Shown here: positions 1-5,175 of the stretch, in pieces
How positions within the stretch are numbered: position 1 is the first letter of the stretch
Layout of the letters: each line of letters opens with the position of its first letter
Source of the DNA: Gemmatimonadota bacterium
GTDB lineage: Bacteria > Gemmatimonadota > Gemmatimonadetes > Gemmatimonadales > GWC2-71-9
Direction: 5' to 3'
NCBI GenBank assembly: GCA_027294815.1
Contig: JAPULP010000398.1
Location: 1 to 5,175 of the forward strand
Length of the DNA: 5,175 nucleotides
Notes under the pieces: generated by a model
Database searches by the model: none
Told to the model about the DNA's origin: nothing
Seen by the model: the letters and a program-made list of their open reading frames with translations, nothing else
Position numbers and translations under genes: made by a program

Positions 1-1592
1 ATCACCGCGTCCACGCCCGACATGAGATCGTCGTAGTCGTAACCCGGATATGCGTGATGAATGAGGTTGCCGAACTCTTCACCGTAGCTCGTGCTTCCCC
101 GGGGGTTGATGTATAGCCCCACATACCCGGCGGCGGCGTAGATTTGAATCTCGGCGGAAAAGCGGTCGCCATAGTTGGCGAACGGTCCACCATGAATCTC
201 GAGCAGTAGCGGGTACTTGTTATTGGGATTGAAGTTCGGTGGCTTGACGATCCATCCCTGCACGCGACGACCGTCGTGCGACGATTCATACCAGATCTCC
301 TCGACGGCGCCCAACTCTTTGTGACCGAACAAGTCATCGTTGAGCCGAGTGATCCGCGTTCCCTCAGTAGACCCACTTCTACCCACCGCGACATCGGCTG
401 GATGGTCGGGTGTCGAATGCGTGTACGCGAAGCGGCCGTTTTCGGAGACCGAGAACGCGCCGCCGGCGTACGGCCTGCCGAGTGAGAGTCCGCCCACGTT
501 ATCTACGTATGTCTCGACCCCGCCGTCTAGCGGCGCGTGCGCGATGCTGGTGTTTCCTTCACTGTCGTACTGGAAATAAAGGCTTCGGTTGTCGGCGCTC
601 CATTTGGGTTGAGCCACGTCGCGATCGAGATCCCGCGCGAGCATGCGCTTTCCGCTGCCGTCACGATTCATGACGTACAGGTGCGTGACCTGGTAGCCTT
701 GGTGTCTGTCGTCGTAGCCCAGGTAGGCAATGCGCCGTCCGTCGGGGGACACGATGGCGTTGTTGTCCGGTCCGTACCGGTCGGTGAGTACGCGCAACGA
801 GCCGTCTTCAAGCGACAACTCGTACACCTCGGAATTCCTTCCTTCGTATTCCCAGTTGTCGTGACGGTTCGCCGAGAAGACCAATCCCTTGCTGTCGGGC
901 GTCCACGAGGGTGTGCCGCCGTGGTTGAACGAGCCCGACGTCACCTGCCGTGGCGTGCCCCCATCGGCAGGCAAGACGAACAGGTGCGTGTAACCTTCCT
1001 CGACGAAGCCTCGGCCGTCGGCGCGATACTGCACACTCTCGATGTACCGCGCGGGTGCTGCCCATTCCGCACCTTCCGGCTTTTCAGGCAAGGTGACAAA
1101 CGGCCGCTTTTCACTGGGAACAAACATCGAGAACGCGATCCAGTGACCGTCGGGCGACCAGGTCAGACCGCTGGGAGACTTCGTGAGCTGGGTCAGCTTC
1201 GCGACTTGGCCGGTTTCCATCCACCGCACGTAGAGCTGGGTCGAACCCTCTTCATTTGACGCATAGAGCAGCCGATCCCCGTCCGGTGACCAGCGGGGTG
1301 AGTTGTAGTTGTGATTGCCCGTCGTAATCGGCCGGACGTCGGATCCGTCATAGTTGACGATCCACAGGTTGGACCGCTGCCGATCTTTCATGATGTCCAT
1401 GAAGTTCCGCACGAAGACGATCCTACTTCCGTCGGGTGAGATTTCGGGACTTGATGCGAACTCGAGCTGGAACACGTCTTCTAGCGTGAGCCGTCCGTTG
1501 TCATCCTGACCCTGACGCACGATGCCTGAGGCCCATGAGGGCAGTGCCAGGGAGAACAATGCTGCGAGCGCCAAATAGCGGCTGGTCTTCAT
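1..1592 (-). CDS. Secreted S9-family (prolyl oligopeptidase-like) serine peptidase, 3' end cut by window
   Basis: Reading the minus strand from ATG at 1592-1590 gives an uninterrupted frame of 530 codons to the window edge. Residues 1-21 form a signal peptide (MKTSR, a Leu/Ala-rich core, then SWA), so the enzyme is probably exported. Residues about 50-390 carry seven TolB/PD40-type propeller motifs: SPDG at 52, WSPDG at 101 and 145, WTPD at 230, SPDG at 282, WSAD at 331 and SENG at 383. The segment near residues 190-212 (QYRADGRGF, then HLFVLPADGG) is typical of the S9 propeller. The alpha/beta-hydrolase domain starts near residue 440: HGGP at 467-470 is the oxyanion-hole motif, followed by NPRGSTSYG. 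The frame ends at DYDDLMSGVDAVI, just before the expected GGSxGG nucleophile; the Ser, Asp and His triad residues lie outside the window. The family cleaves short peptides. Start supported by GGAGAGG 8 nt upstream. Family call is firm; subfamily (S9C/DPP5-like) and substrate are inferred. Confidence 0.93.
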   Translation of the reverse strand, partial: MKTSRYLALAALFSLALPSWASGIVRQGQDDNGRLTLEDVFQLEFASSPEISPDGSRIVFVRNFMDIMKDRQRSNLWIVNYDGSDVRPITTGNHNYNSPRWSPDGDRLLYASNEEGSTQLYVRWMETGQVAKLTQLTKSPSGLTWSPDGHWIAFSMFVPSEKRPFVTLPEKPEGAEWAAPARYIESVQYRADGRGFVEEGYTHLFVLPADGGTPRQVTSGSFNHGGTPSWTPDSKGLVFSANRHDNWEYEGRNSEVYELSLEDGSLRVLTDRYGPDNNAIVSPDGRRIAYLGYDDRHQGYQVTHLYVMNRDGSGKRMLARDLDRDVAQPKWSADNRSLYFQYDSEGNTSIAHAPLDGGVETYVDNVGGLSLGRPYAGGAFSVSENGRFAYTHSTPDHPADVAVGRSGSTEGTRITRLNDDLFGHKELGAVEEIWYESSHDGRRVQGWIVKPPNFNPNNKYPLLLEIHGGPFANYGDRFSAEIQIYAAAGYVGLYINPRGSTSYGEEFGNLIHHAYPGYDYDDLMSGVDAV

Positions 1593-1600
1593 AAGGCCAT

Positions 1601-1608
1601 CCTCTCCG
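1601..1608 (-). promoter_or_regulatory. Ribosome binding site of the S9 peptidase gene
   Basis: On the minus strand CGGAGAGG lies 8 nt before the ATG at 1592. This purine-rich Shine-Dalgarno sequence, together with the signal peptide that begins directly at that ATG, fixes the start. A nearer ATG at 1600-1598 abuts the motif with no spacing and reaches a stop after three codons, so it is not used as the gene start. Confidence 0.7.
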
Positions 1609-1638
1609 AGGGGTCGTCTGGTGGCGATAACGGGTCGT

Positions 1639-1668
1639 AAGATAACGCACTCTTACAACTAGTCTCAA
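1639..1668 (-). promoter_or_regulatory. Candidate sigma70-type promoter for the S9 peptidase gene
   Basis: On the minus strand TTGAGA (1668-1663, five of six matches to the -35 consensus) is followed after 18 nt by TATCTT (1644-1639, four of six matches to the -10 consensus). A transcript starting near 1632 would have a leader of about 40 nt before the ATG. The match is moderate and such pairs occur by chance; position and spacing are the main support. Confidence 0.35.
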
Positions 1669-1685
1669 CCGGTCTCTTTTTGTTT

Positions 1686-1834
1686 GCCACAGAGGACCCG
1701 GAGGGCACAGAGCCCCACGCACACCCCTGTGCTTTTGTTGTCTCAGTTCAAGCCATGAGTTGGGAAGACGGGCGTCGCAGAAAAAAAGAGAGCGGGGCTG
1801 GGTCGGGCTCTGTGCGCTCTGTGTCCTCTGTGGC
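1686..1834. repeat. Inverted repeat, 30-bp arms built of 9-nt units
   Basis: The left arm at 1686-1715 begins GCCACAGAGGAC and ends GCACAGAGCCC. The right arm at 1805-1834 is its reverse complement at 27 of 30 positions. The arms are separated by 89 nt. The right arm reads as three 9-nt units of CTCTGTGNN (1808, 1817, 1826); in the left arm the central unit has decayed. The element sits between two divergent genes, so it is not a normal transcription terminator; it resembles a REP- or MITE-like dispersed repeat. No ORF lies inside it. Confidence 0.8.
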
Positions 1835-1865
1835 TGAGTAAGCTAGCGACGCGCGGAGCCGCATG

Positions 1866-1871
1866 GTAAGG
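1866..1871 (+). promoter_or_regulatory. Ribosome binding site of the ankyrin-TonB gene
   Basis: GTAAGG lies 7 nt before the ATG at 1879. It supports this start over the in-frame ATG at 1888, which would shorten the n-region of the signal peptide by three residues and is also tolerable. I see no convincing -35/-10 pair between 1716 and 1865. Confidence 0.5.
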
Positions 1872-1878
1872 TTCTCGG

Positions 1879-3189
1879 ATGACTCGAATGACAACTTCGA
1901 TTCCGATGGCGGCAGCGTTGCTCACGATTGCTGCACACCTAGCTCCAGCACCAGTTGGTGCGCAGGAAGACCCGATGGCGCTCATCGTGGCGGTCGCAGG
2001 GGGCGACATGGCGACGGTGGTCGCGTTGTTGGACCAAGGGGCGACCGTGAACGGCCAAGCGGAGACCGGCTACACGGCACTGATGGCGGCGGTCGCGCAG
2101 GGCCACACGGAAATCGTTGAAGTGCTCCTGGCCCGCGGCGCTGCGGTAGACACCCGCTCCAACGACGGTTGGACGGCGTTGGCGCTCGCCGCGTACCACG
2201 GTCATGCGCCCATTGCGGTACAACTTTTGCAACATGGTGCCGATGCTCGTTCCAGGAACGACAAAGACGATTCTGTCTTGCGTCAAGCGATCGCCGGGGG
2301 CCATACCGAGGTCGTGCGGTCGCTGTTGGAAGCCGGCGCGGATCCCCACGAGGTCGACGGCCGCGGGCTTCCAGCGGTGATCGATGCCGCGATCGCTGGA
2401 CATGTTGGTGTGGTCACCGCGCTTCTGGACCACGGCGCGGATCCCGATGTTCAGGCTGGTTCCGGCATGACGGCCTTGATCAGTGCGATCGTCGGTGGTC
2501 GCGAGGAAGTCGCGGCGGTGTTGCTCGCCAAAGGAGCTGATCCAGACATACCAAATGCCGCCGGTTCAACCGCATTGCTCGTCGCGAGCGTGAGCGGACA
2601 CGCCGGTCTCGTCGACACGTTGCTCGCTCACGGTGCCGAGGTAAACGCGGCGACCGAAGTCGGTCTGACATCGTTGATGCTGGCGTCTCTCGAGGGATAT
2701 GTGGACATTGTCAGGTCGTTGCTTGCCCGAGGCGCCGATCTCAATGTCGGCGACCCCGACGGTGCAACCGCCTTGACTGCGGCAAGACTGAACGGCAATG
2801 CCGATCTGATCCGGCTGCTCGAAGAAGCGGGGGCAGAGCCGGAACGCGTGGTTACGCCTGATGTCGCGCCTATCGATTCGGCTGCCGTGTCCCAGGAACA
2901 GATCGAAACAGAGGTGGACGAGGCTCCGCAGTTGGTGTCTGCACCGTCGCTCAGGTATCCCGAGATGCTGAAGCAAGGCGGGTTCGAAGGTGAAGTGGTG
3001 TTGGCTTTCGTGATTGACACCACCGGCCACGTTGAGCCGAGATCGATACAGGTGGTGTCGTCGCCCCATCCGTTGTTTGAGGCCGCAGCGCGGGGGGTGA
3101 TTCTTGGGAGCGTCTACCGACCCGCGCAGCTCCGCGGTGTTCCGGTACGTGCGCGGGTGCAGCAGCCGCTGTCGTTCACGATCCAGTAA
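1879..3189 (+). CDS. Secreted ankyrin-repeat protein with C-terminal TonB domain
   Basis: The 436-residue product starts with a signal peptide: h-region at residues 8-22 and a likely cleavage after VGA (26-28), leaving QEDP at the mature N-terminus. Residues 30-62 are a degenerate ankyrin cap. From residue 63 there are repeats at an exact 33-residue period (63, 96, 129, 162, 195, 228, 261, 294), with the usual TALxxA, GHxxIVxxLL and GADxN elements. An acidic linker (322-350, VSQEQIETEVDEAP) leads to a TonB C-terminal domain at about 352-436: LRYPEML, FEGEVVLAFVIDTTGHVE, then YRPAQLRGVPV and a closing LSFTIQ. Ankyrin repeats bind proteins; TonB C-terminal domains bind the TonB box of outer-membrane receptors. 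There is no lasting membrane anchor and no proline-rich spacer, so energy transduction like true TonB is unlikely; a periplasmic adaptor is the inference. Divergent from the S9 peptidase gene. Confidence 0.93.
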   Translation: MTRMTTSIPMAAALLTIAAHLAPAPVGAQEDPMALIVAVAGGDMATVVALLDQGATVNGQAETGYTALMAAVAQGHTEIVEVLLARGAAVDTRSNDGWTALALAAYHGHAPIAVQLLQHGADARSRNDKDDSVLRQAIAGGHTEVVRSLLEAGADPHEVDGRGLPAVIDAAIAGHVGVVTALLDHGADPDVQAGSGMTALISAIVGGREEVAAVLLAKGADPDIPNAAGSTALLVASVSGHAGLVDTLLAHGAEVNAATEVGLTSLMLASLEGYVDIVRSLLARGADLNVGDPDGATALTAARLNGNADLIRLLEEAGAEPERVVTPDVAPIDSAAVSQEQIETEVDEAPQLVSAPSLRYPEMLKQGGFEGEVVLAFVIDTTGHVEPRSIQVVSSPHPLFEAAARGVILGSVYRPAQLRGVPVRARVQQPLSFTIQ

Positions 3190-3370
3190 GACGAGTGAGC
3201 ACATAGAGAAACATCAAGGCTCTGGCAAGATGGGTCTTAGAGCGCAGTCGCGAAACCGAACTTCGTTTCCTGGGCGGGATTCAATGAACCCCATCGATCG
3301 TACCACATCAACTGGGTTGCGACGGCAGTCCTACTTACGGCGGCGTGTCACCCGTTAAGCCACAGAGCAA

Positions 3371-3486
3371 GAGTGGGCAGTAGGTAGTAGGCAGCGGGTA
3401 GTGAGTAGTGGTAGTAGACCGATGTCGTGAATGGCGAAGATTGTCCATGATGAAGCTGCCCACTGCCTACTACCTACTGCCCACTC
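3371..3486. repeat. Inverted repeat, 31-bp arms built of RGGYAGT heptamers
   Basis: The left arm (3371-3401) and the reverse complement of the right arm (3456-3486) agree at 29 of 31 positions, with a 54-nt spacer. The left side is a run of 7-nt units: GGGCAGT, AGGTAGT, AGGCAGC, GGGTAGT, GAGTAGT and a 6-nt GGTAGT (3375-3415). The right arm holds about four such units. The element lies between convergent genes and could fold into a long hairpin in either transcript, but no T-run follows it, so a rho-independent terminator is not supported. Its right arm covers the last codons of the neighbouring permease gene. Confidence 0.85.
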
Positions 3487-4346
3487 CTAAACGCAGATCG
3501 CAGCATCGCTACCGCCGCATAGAGCACCACCACCACCACCAACCACCGCATCGCGTTCAGCGGTAGCGACTTCACGATGAATGCCGCGATGAGTACGGCG
3601 GGGATGCCGCCTAGCGCGAGTCCGATCGCCGGACGGAGACTGTATTTGTTGGCGCTGAGGAACCGCACGCTTGCGACCGGCATCAAGAACGCCGAAGAAC
3701 CCATCATGATCGGGAACGCCATTGTCGGGTTCATTCCCAGCAGGCTCACCATGATCATGCACGGTGCGTAGTACCCCACACCAATCGTCATCAGCGACCC
3801 GAGCACGAAGCTACCGGTCGCGGCGAAGACGAGACTCACACCGCGCATGCCGGTCTCGGTTCCGCCGCCCGGAAAGATCCCGTAGATCGACATCACGAAC
3901 GAGGCCGCGGCGACGAGCAACGCGACGCCCATCCCAATCTGGATCTTGCGGCGCGGCAAGCGCGCCACGACGCCTGCCCCCAACCACGCGCCGAGCACCG
4001 CCGCGGTGATCATCGAAACCAGGGTCGTCATGTCGATTTGAATGATGGCGATGAAGATGAATGCCTGGATGATGACCGGCGGCGTGTGCCCGATGTGCAT
4101 CGTGCCCGGGATGTGCTCGTCGGATACGATGTTCTTGAGCTTATAGATCGACGTGGTGGGCGCAAACGAACCGATGCCGAGTGTGTCGAAAAAGTTAGTA
4201 ACGAAGCCGACGGCCGATTCGAAAATTGAAGGACGTACATCCACGGTTCCCTGTTGACTGCTGCGTACCTGCTGAATCCAACGCACCAGGAACACCAAGC
4301 CGAGGACGCCGAGGGCGACGAACAGCAACGTGCGGACGGTAGGCAT
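3474..4346 (-). CDS. Sulfite exporter TauE/SafE-family membrane permease
   Basis: The 290-residue protein is strongly hydrophobic, with about eight membrane segments (roughly residues 5-22, 42-62, 88-103, 105-128, 137-155, 170-194, 206-226, 238-258 and 266-284; exact number uncertain). GFVTNFFDTLGIGSFAPTT (47-65) is the N-terminal glycine-rich repeat typical of the TauE/SafE (DUF81) family, followed by IPGTMHIGHTPP (79-90). The second half has YYAPCMIMVSLLGMNPTMAF (192-211) and MMGSSAFLMP. The family moves small anions such as sulfite, sulfoacetate or other sulfur compounds across the inner membrane; the substrate here cannot be read from the sequence, and no sulfur-metabolism gene adjoins it. 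AAGGAG lies 6 nt before the ATG. Its last four codons and TAG stop fall within the 3371-3486 repeat, so the Arg-Ser-Gly-Gln tail is repeat-derived. It is downstream of the argS cluster on the same strand but separated by 151 nt. Confidence 0.9.
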   Translation of the reverse strand: MPTVRTLLFVALGVLGLVFLVRWIQQVRSSQQGTVDVRPSIFESAVGFVTNFFDTLGIGSFAPTTSIYKLKNIVSDEHIPGTMHIGHTPPVIIQAFIFIAIIQIDMTTLVSMITAAVLGAWLGAGVVARLPRRKIQIGMGVALLVAAASFVMSIYGIFPGGGTETGMRGVSLVFAATGSFVLGSLMTIGVGYYAPCMIMVSLLGMNPTMAFPIMMGSSAFLMPVASVRFLSANKYSLRPAIGLALGGIPAVLIAAFIVKSLPLNAMRWLVVVVVLYAAVAMLRSAFRSGQ

Positions 4347-4352
4347 GGCTGG

Positions 4353-4358
4353 CTCCTT
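4353..4358 (-). promoter_or_regulatory. Ribosome binding site of the TauE/SafE gene
   Basis: AAGGAG on the minus strand, 6 nt before the ATG at 4346. It is the strongest Shine-Dalgarno match in the window and fixes the start codon. It suggests the permease is translated independently of the upstream argS cluster. Confidence 0.8.
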
Positions 4359-4372
4359 GGGATGGGAGGGGG

Positions 4373-4390
4373 ACGCGGGTAAACCCGCGT
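4373..4390. promoter_or_regulatory. Perfect 8-bp-arm palindrome in the permease leader
   Basis: ACGCGGGT at 4373-4380, the two bases AA, then its exact reverse complement ACCCGCGT at 4383-4390. It lies 14 nt upstream of the ribosome binding site of the TauE/SafE gene. It could be a dimeric repressor operator or a GC-rich hairpin in the mRNA leader. No T-run follows on the minus strand, so a terminator is not supported. The function is inferred only from position and symmetry. Confidence 0.4.
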
Positions 4391-4396
4391 ATTTCA

Positions 4397-4482
4397 GATT
4401 CGAGATTCTAGATTCTAGAACGCAGATCGGTATTTCGGGGCGGTGAGTTCAATCTGAAATCTAGATTCTAGAATCTCGAATC
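4397..4482. repeat. Inverted repeat, about 23-bp arms built of GATTCTA heptamers
   Basis: Arms at 4397-4419 and 4460-4482 are inverted copies matching at 22 of 23 positions, the outer 16 perfectly (GATTCGAGATTCTAGA). The spacer is 40 nt. Both sides are 7-nt tandem arrays: GATTCGA, GATTCTA, GATTCTA on the left; read on the minus strand from 4489, GATTCTA, GATTCGA, GATTCTA, GAATCTA, GATTTCA on the right. The stretch is AT-rich compared with its surroundings and contains five TCTAGA sites in about 80 nt. It separates the zinc mini-protein gene from the permease gene, both on the minus strand. Confidence 0.85.
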
Positions 4483-4497
4483 TAGAATCGCTGTCCC

Positions 4498-4608
4498 CTA
4501 GTGCCCGCCCGTCCCCTTACAATCGGGACAGATGACCCATCCTGCAGGGCCGATCTCGTAAAACCCCTGCCCATCGCAGTTGGGACACCCCTTCTTGGTT
4601 TCGATCAT
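4498..4608 (-). CDS. Small 36-residue protein with two CxxCxGxG zinc-binding motifs
   Basis: Minus-strand ATG at 4608-4606 to TAG at 4500-4498 encodes 36 residues. CPNCDGQG (8-15) and CPDCKGTG (27-34) supply four cysteines (8, 11, 27, 30) spaced as in one DnaJ-type zinc finger; the connecting loop is FYEIGPAGWVI. This motif pair is seen in the DnaJ central domain and in anti-TRAP, where it binds zinc and structures small binding proteins. The gene starts 11 nt after the stop of a possible 43-residue ORF and about 150 nt after argS, with a modest AGGA ribosome binding site 9 nt upstream. I do not recognise a specific family or role. The tight clustering of conserved glycines and cysteines makes a chance ORF unlikely. 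Confidence 0.8.
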   Translation of the reverse strand: MIETKKGCPNCDGQGFYEIGPAGWVICPDCKGTGGH

Positions 4609-4619
4609 GGTGCGGATTC

Positions 4620-4751
4620 CTAAGTTGAGTTGACGGCTTCGTGCAAGATGTTGCTGAGCGTGCGCAGGCGAAAGACCCGCTCCTCGCGGCCGGGGTCCGC
4701 GCTACCGGGGTGGGGCTGGGGGATCCGCGACCTCCAAAGCTTTAGCGTCAT
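4620..4751 (-). CDS. Possible 43-residue ORF following argS
   Basis: Minus-strand ATG at 4751-4749, 6 nt after the argS stop, runs to TAG at 4622-4620. The product begins MTLKLWRSRIPQP and ends REERVFRLRTLSNILHEAV plus NST. About 83% of its codons end in G or C, which fits coding sequence in this GC-rich window but also fits any open frame here. There is no clear Shine-Dalgarno sequence, so expression would rely on ribosomes finishing argS. Its stop overlaps the ribosome binding region of the zinc mini-protein gene, a layout compatible with translational coupling. I recognise no domain. It may be a real small protein or merely the spacer between argS and the next gene. Confidence 0.4.
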   Translation of the reverse strand: MTLKLWRSRIPQPHPGSADPGREERVFRLRTLSNILHEAVNST

Positions 4752-4757
4752 CCGCGG

Positions 4758-5175
4758 CTACATCCGGTCGGGAACCTCCATCCCCAGCAGGTCCAACACC
4801 AACTCCAACGCCCGCACACACAGCTCTGACAACCCGAGCCACGACGCCTGCCGGGCGGAGTCTTCTTCGCTGAGGATGTGGTGCTCGTGGTAAAAGCGAT
4901 TGAACACGGTGGCGAGGCTAAAACCGTACTCGCACAGGTGATTCGGCGCGCGCCCGTCCCACGCGCGGCGCACCACGTCGGGCAGCTCAGCGAGTTTGAG
5001 CATCACGTCCCGATCGGCATCGGTTTCCGGCGGCAGTAGGTCACCGGGTTTGAGGCCTCGTTCCTCGGCTTTCCGCAGGATCGATTTCGTTCGGACCGTT
5101 GTGTACAACAGATAGGGCCCCGTCCGACCCTCGAACGACGAGAAGCGATCGAGGTCGAAGACGTAGTCCTTGATG
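4758..5175 (-). CDS. argS: Arginyl-tRNA synthetase, C-terminal part (5' end outside window)
   Basis: The minus strand is open from the window edge to TAG at 4760-4758, giving the last 138 residues. The fragment opens with IKDYVFDLDRFSSF and EGRTGPYLLYTTVRTKSIL; the FEGxTxPYLxY stretch is a hallmark of ArgRS at the entry to the C-terminal helical (DALR) anticodon-binding domain. It continues through YGFSLATVFNRFYHEHHIL and ends LGMEVPDRM, the usual ArgRS terminus with a final Met. The enzyme charges tRNA-Arg with arginine in the cytoplasm. The catalytic HIGH-type motif and Rossmann domain lie beyond the window. A TTG at 5108-5106 is internal and not the start. It is the probable first gene of a short cluster with the two small ORFs downstream. 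The identification is firm. Confidence 0.95.
   Translation of the reverse strand, partial: IKDYVFDLDRFSSFEGRTGPYLLYTTVRTKSILRKAEERGLKPGDLLPPETDADRDVMLKLAELPDVVRRAWDGRAPNHLCEYGFSLATVFNRFYHEHHILSEEDSARQASWLGLSELCVRALELVLDLLGMEVPDRM

Noticed and set aside
2..394. 130-residue minus-strand open frame at the window edge
   Set aside because: It is in another frame of the same strand as the S9 peptidase hydrolase domain (HGGP region); its product is low-complexity Arg/Ser/Thr-rich, typical of an out-of-frame reading.
537..1259. 240-residue open frame on the plus strand
   Set aside because: It lies wholly antisense to the S9 peptidase, whose frame is continuous and has family motifs; the plus-strand product has no recognisable domain and no ribosome binding site.
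1589..1600. Three-codon mini-ORF (ATG GCC TTA TGA) whose stop overlaps the peptidase start codon on the minus strand
   Set aside because: Its ATG directly abuts the Shine-Dalgarno motif with no spacing, so initiation there is unlikely; probably chance.
1719..1736. GCACA-CCCC-TGTGC hairpin followed by TTTT on the plus strand, resembling a terminator
   Set aside because: The stem is only 5 bp and no gene on the plus strand ends upstream of it; it sits inside the spacer of an inverted repeat between divergent genes.
2566..3204. 212-residue minus-strand open frame
   Set aside because: Antisense to the ankyrin-TonB gene; the repeated ankyrin codons create an open complementary frame rich in Arg, His and Gln.
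3104..3358. 84-residue plus-strand open frame crossing the end of the ankyrin-TonB gene
   Set aside because: It begins inside the TonB domain in another frame, has no ribosome binding site and an Arg/Ser-rich unrecognisable product.
3371..3486. Heptamer repeat read as a CRISPR array or a rho-independent terminator
   Set aside because: Units are 7 nt with no unique spacers, so it is not CRISPR; the hairpin loop is 54 nt and there is no T-run, so a terminator is not supported.
4758..5108. TTG at 5108 as the start of a separate 116-residue gene
   Set aside because: The frame continues upstream to the window edge with clear arginyl-tRNA synthetase sequence, so this codon is internal.

Overview
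The window is GC-rich bacterial chromosome with two proteins carrying Sec-type signal peptides, an integral membrane permease, and the 3' end of a housekeeping gene. A secreted S9 peptidase, a TonB C-terminal domain fused to ankyrin repeats, and repeat-bearing intergenic spaces would suit an uncultured Gemmatimonadota- or Acidobacteriota-like lineage. That placement is an impression from gene style, not a phylogenetic result.

Layout. (1) 1-1592, minus strand: most of a secreted S9-family (prolyl-oligopeptidase-type) peptidase, with its 3' end cut off by the window before the catalytic serine. (2) 1593-1878: divergent intergenic region with a plausible promoter for the peptidase and a 30-bp inverted repeat. 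(3) 1879-3189, plus strand: a secreted protein of about eight 33-residue ankyrin repeats ending in a TonB C-terminal domain. (4) 3190-3473: convergent intergenic region. Nothing recognisable lies in 3190-3370; 3371-3486 is an inverted repeat built of 7-bp units that runs into the 3' end of the next gene. (5) 3474-4346, minus strand: a TauE/SafE-family permease. (6) 4347-4497: its leader, with a perfect 8-bp-arm palindrome and a third inverted repeat built of 7-bp units rich in TCTAGA. (7) 4498-4608, minus: a 36-residue protein with two CxxCxGxG zinc-binding motifs. (8) 4620-4751, minus: a possible 43-residue ORF. (9) 4758-5175, minus: the C-terminal part of arginyl-tRNA synthetase, whose 5' end lies outside the window.

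How the genes relate. argS, the 43-residue ORF and the zinc mini-protein follow each other closely on the minus strand (6-nt and 11-nt gaps) and could be one transcript; the permease lies 151 nt further down with its own strong ribosome binding site. The peptidase and ankyrin-TonB genes are divergent, and both products should leave the cytoplasm.

The most unusual feature is shared by the intergenic spaces: each of the three larger ones holds an inverted repeat of about 23-31 bp arms separated by 40-89 nt. The sequences are unrelated, but every arm is itself a short tandem array with a 9-, 7- or 7-nt period. The 36-residue zinc protein and the ankyrin-TonB fusion are the most interesting coding observations.
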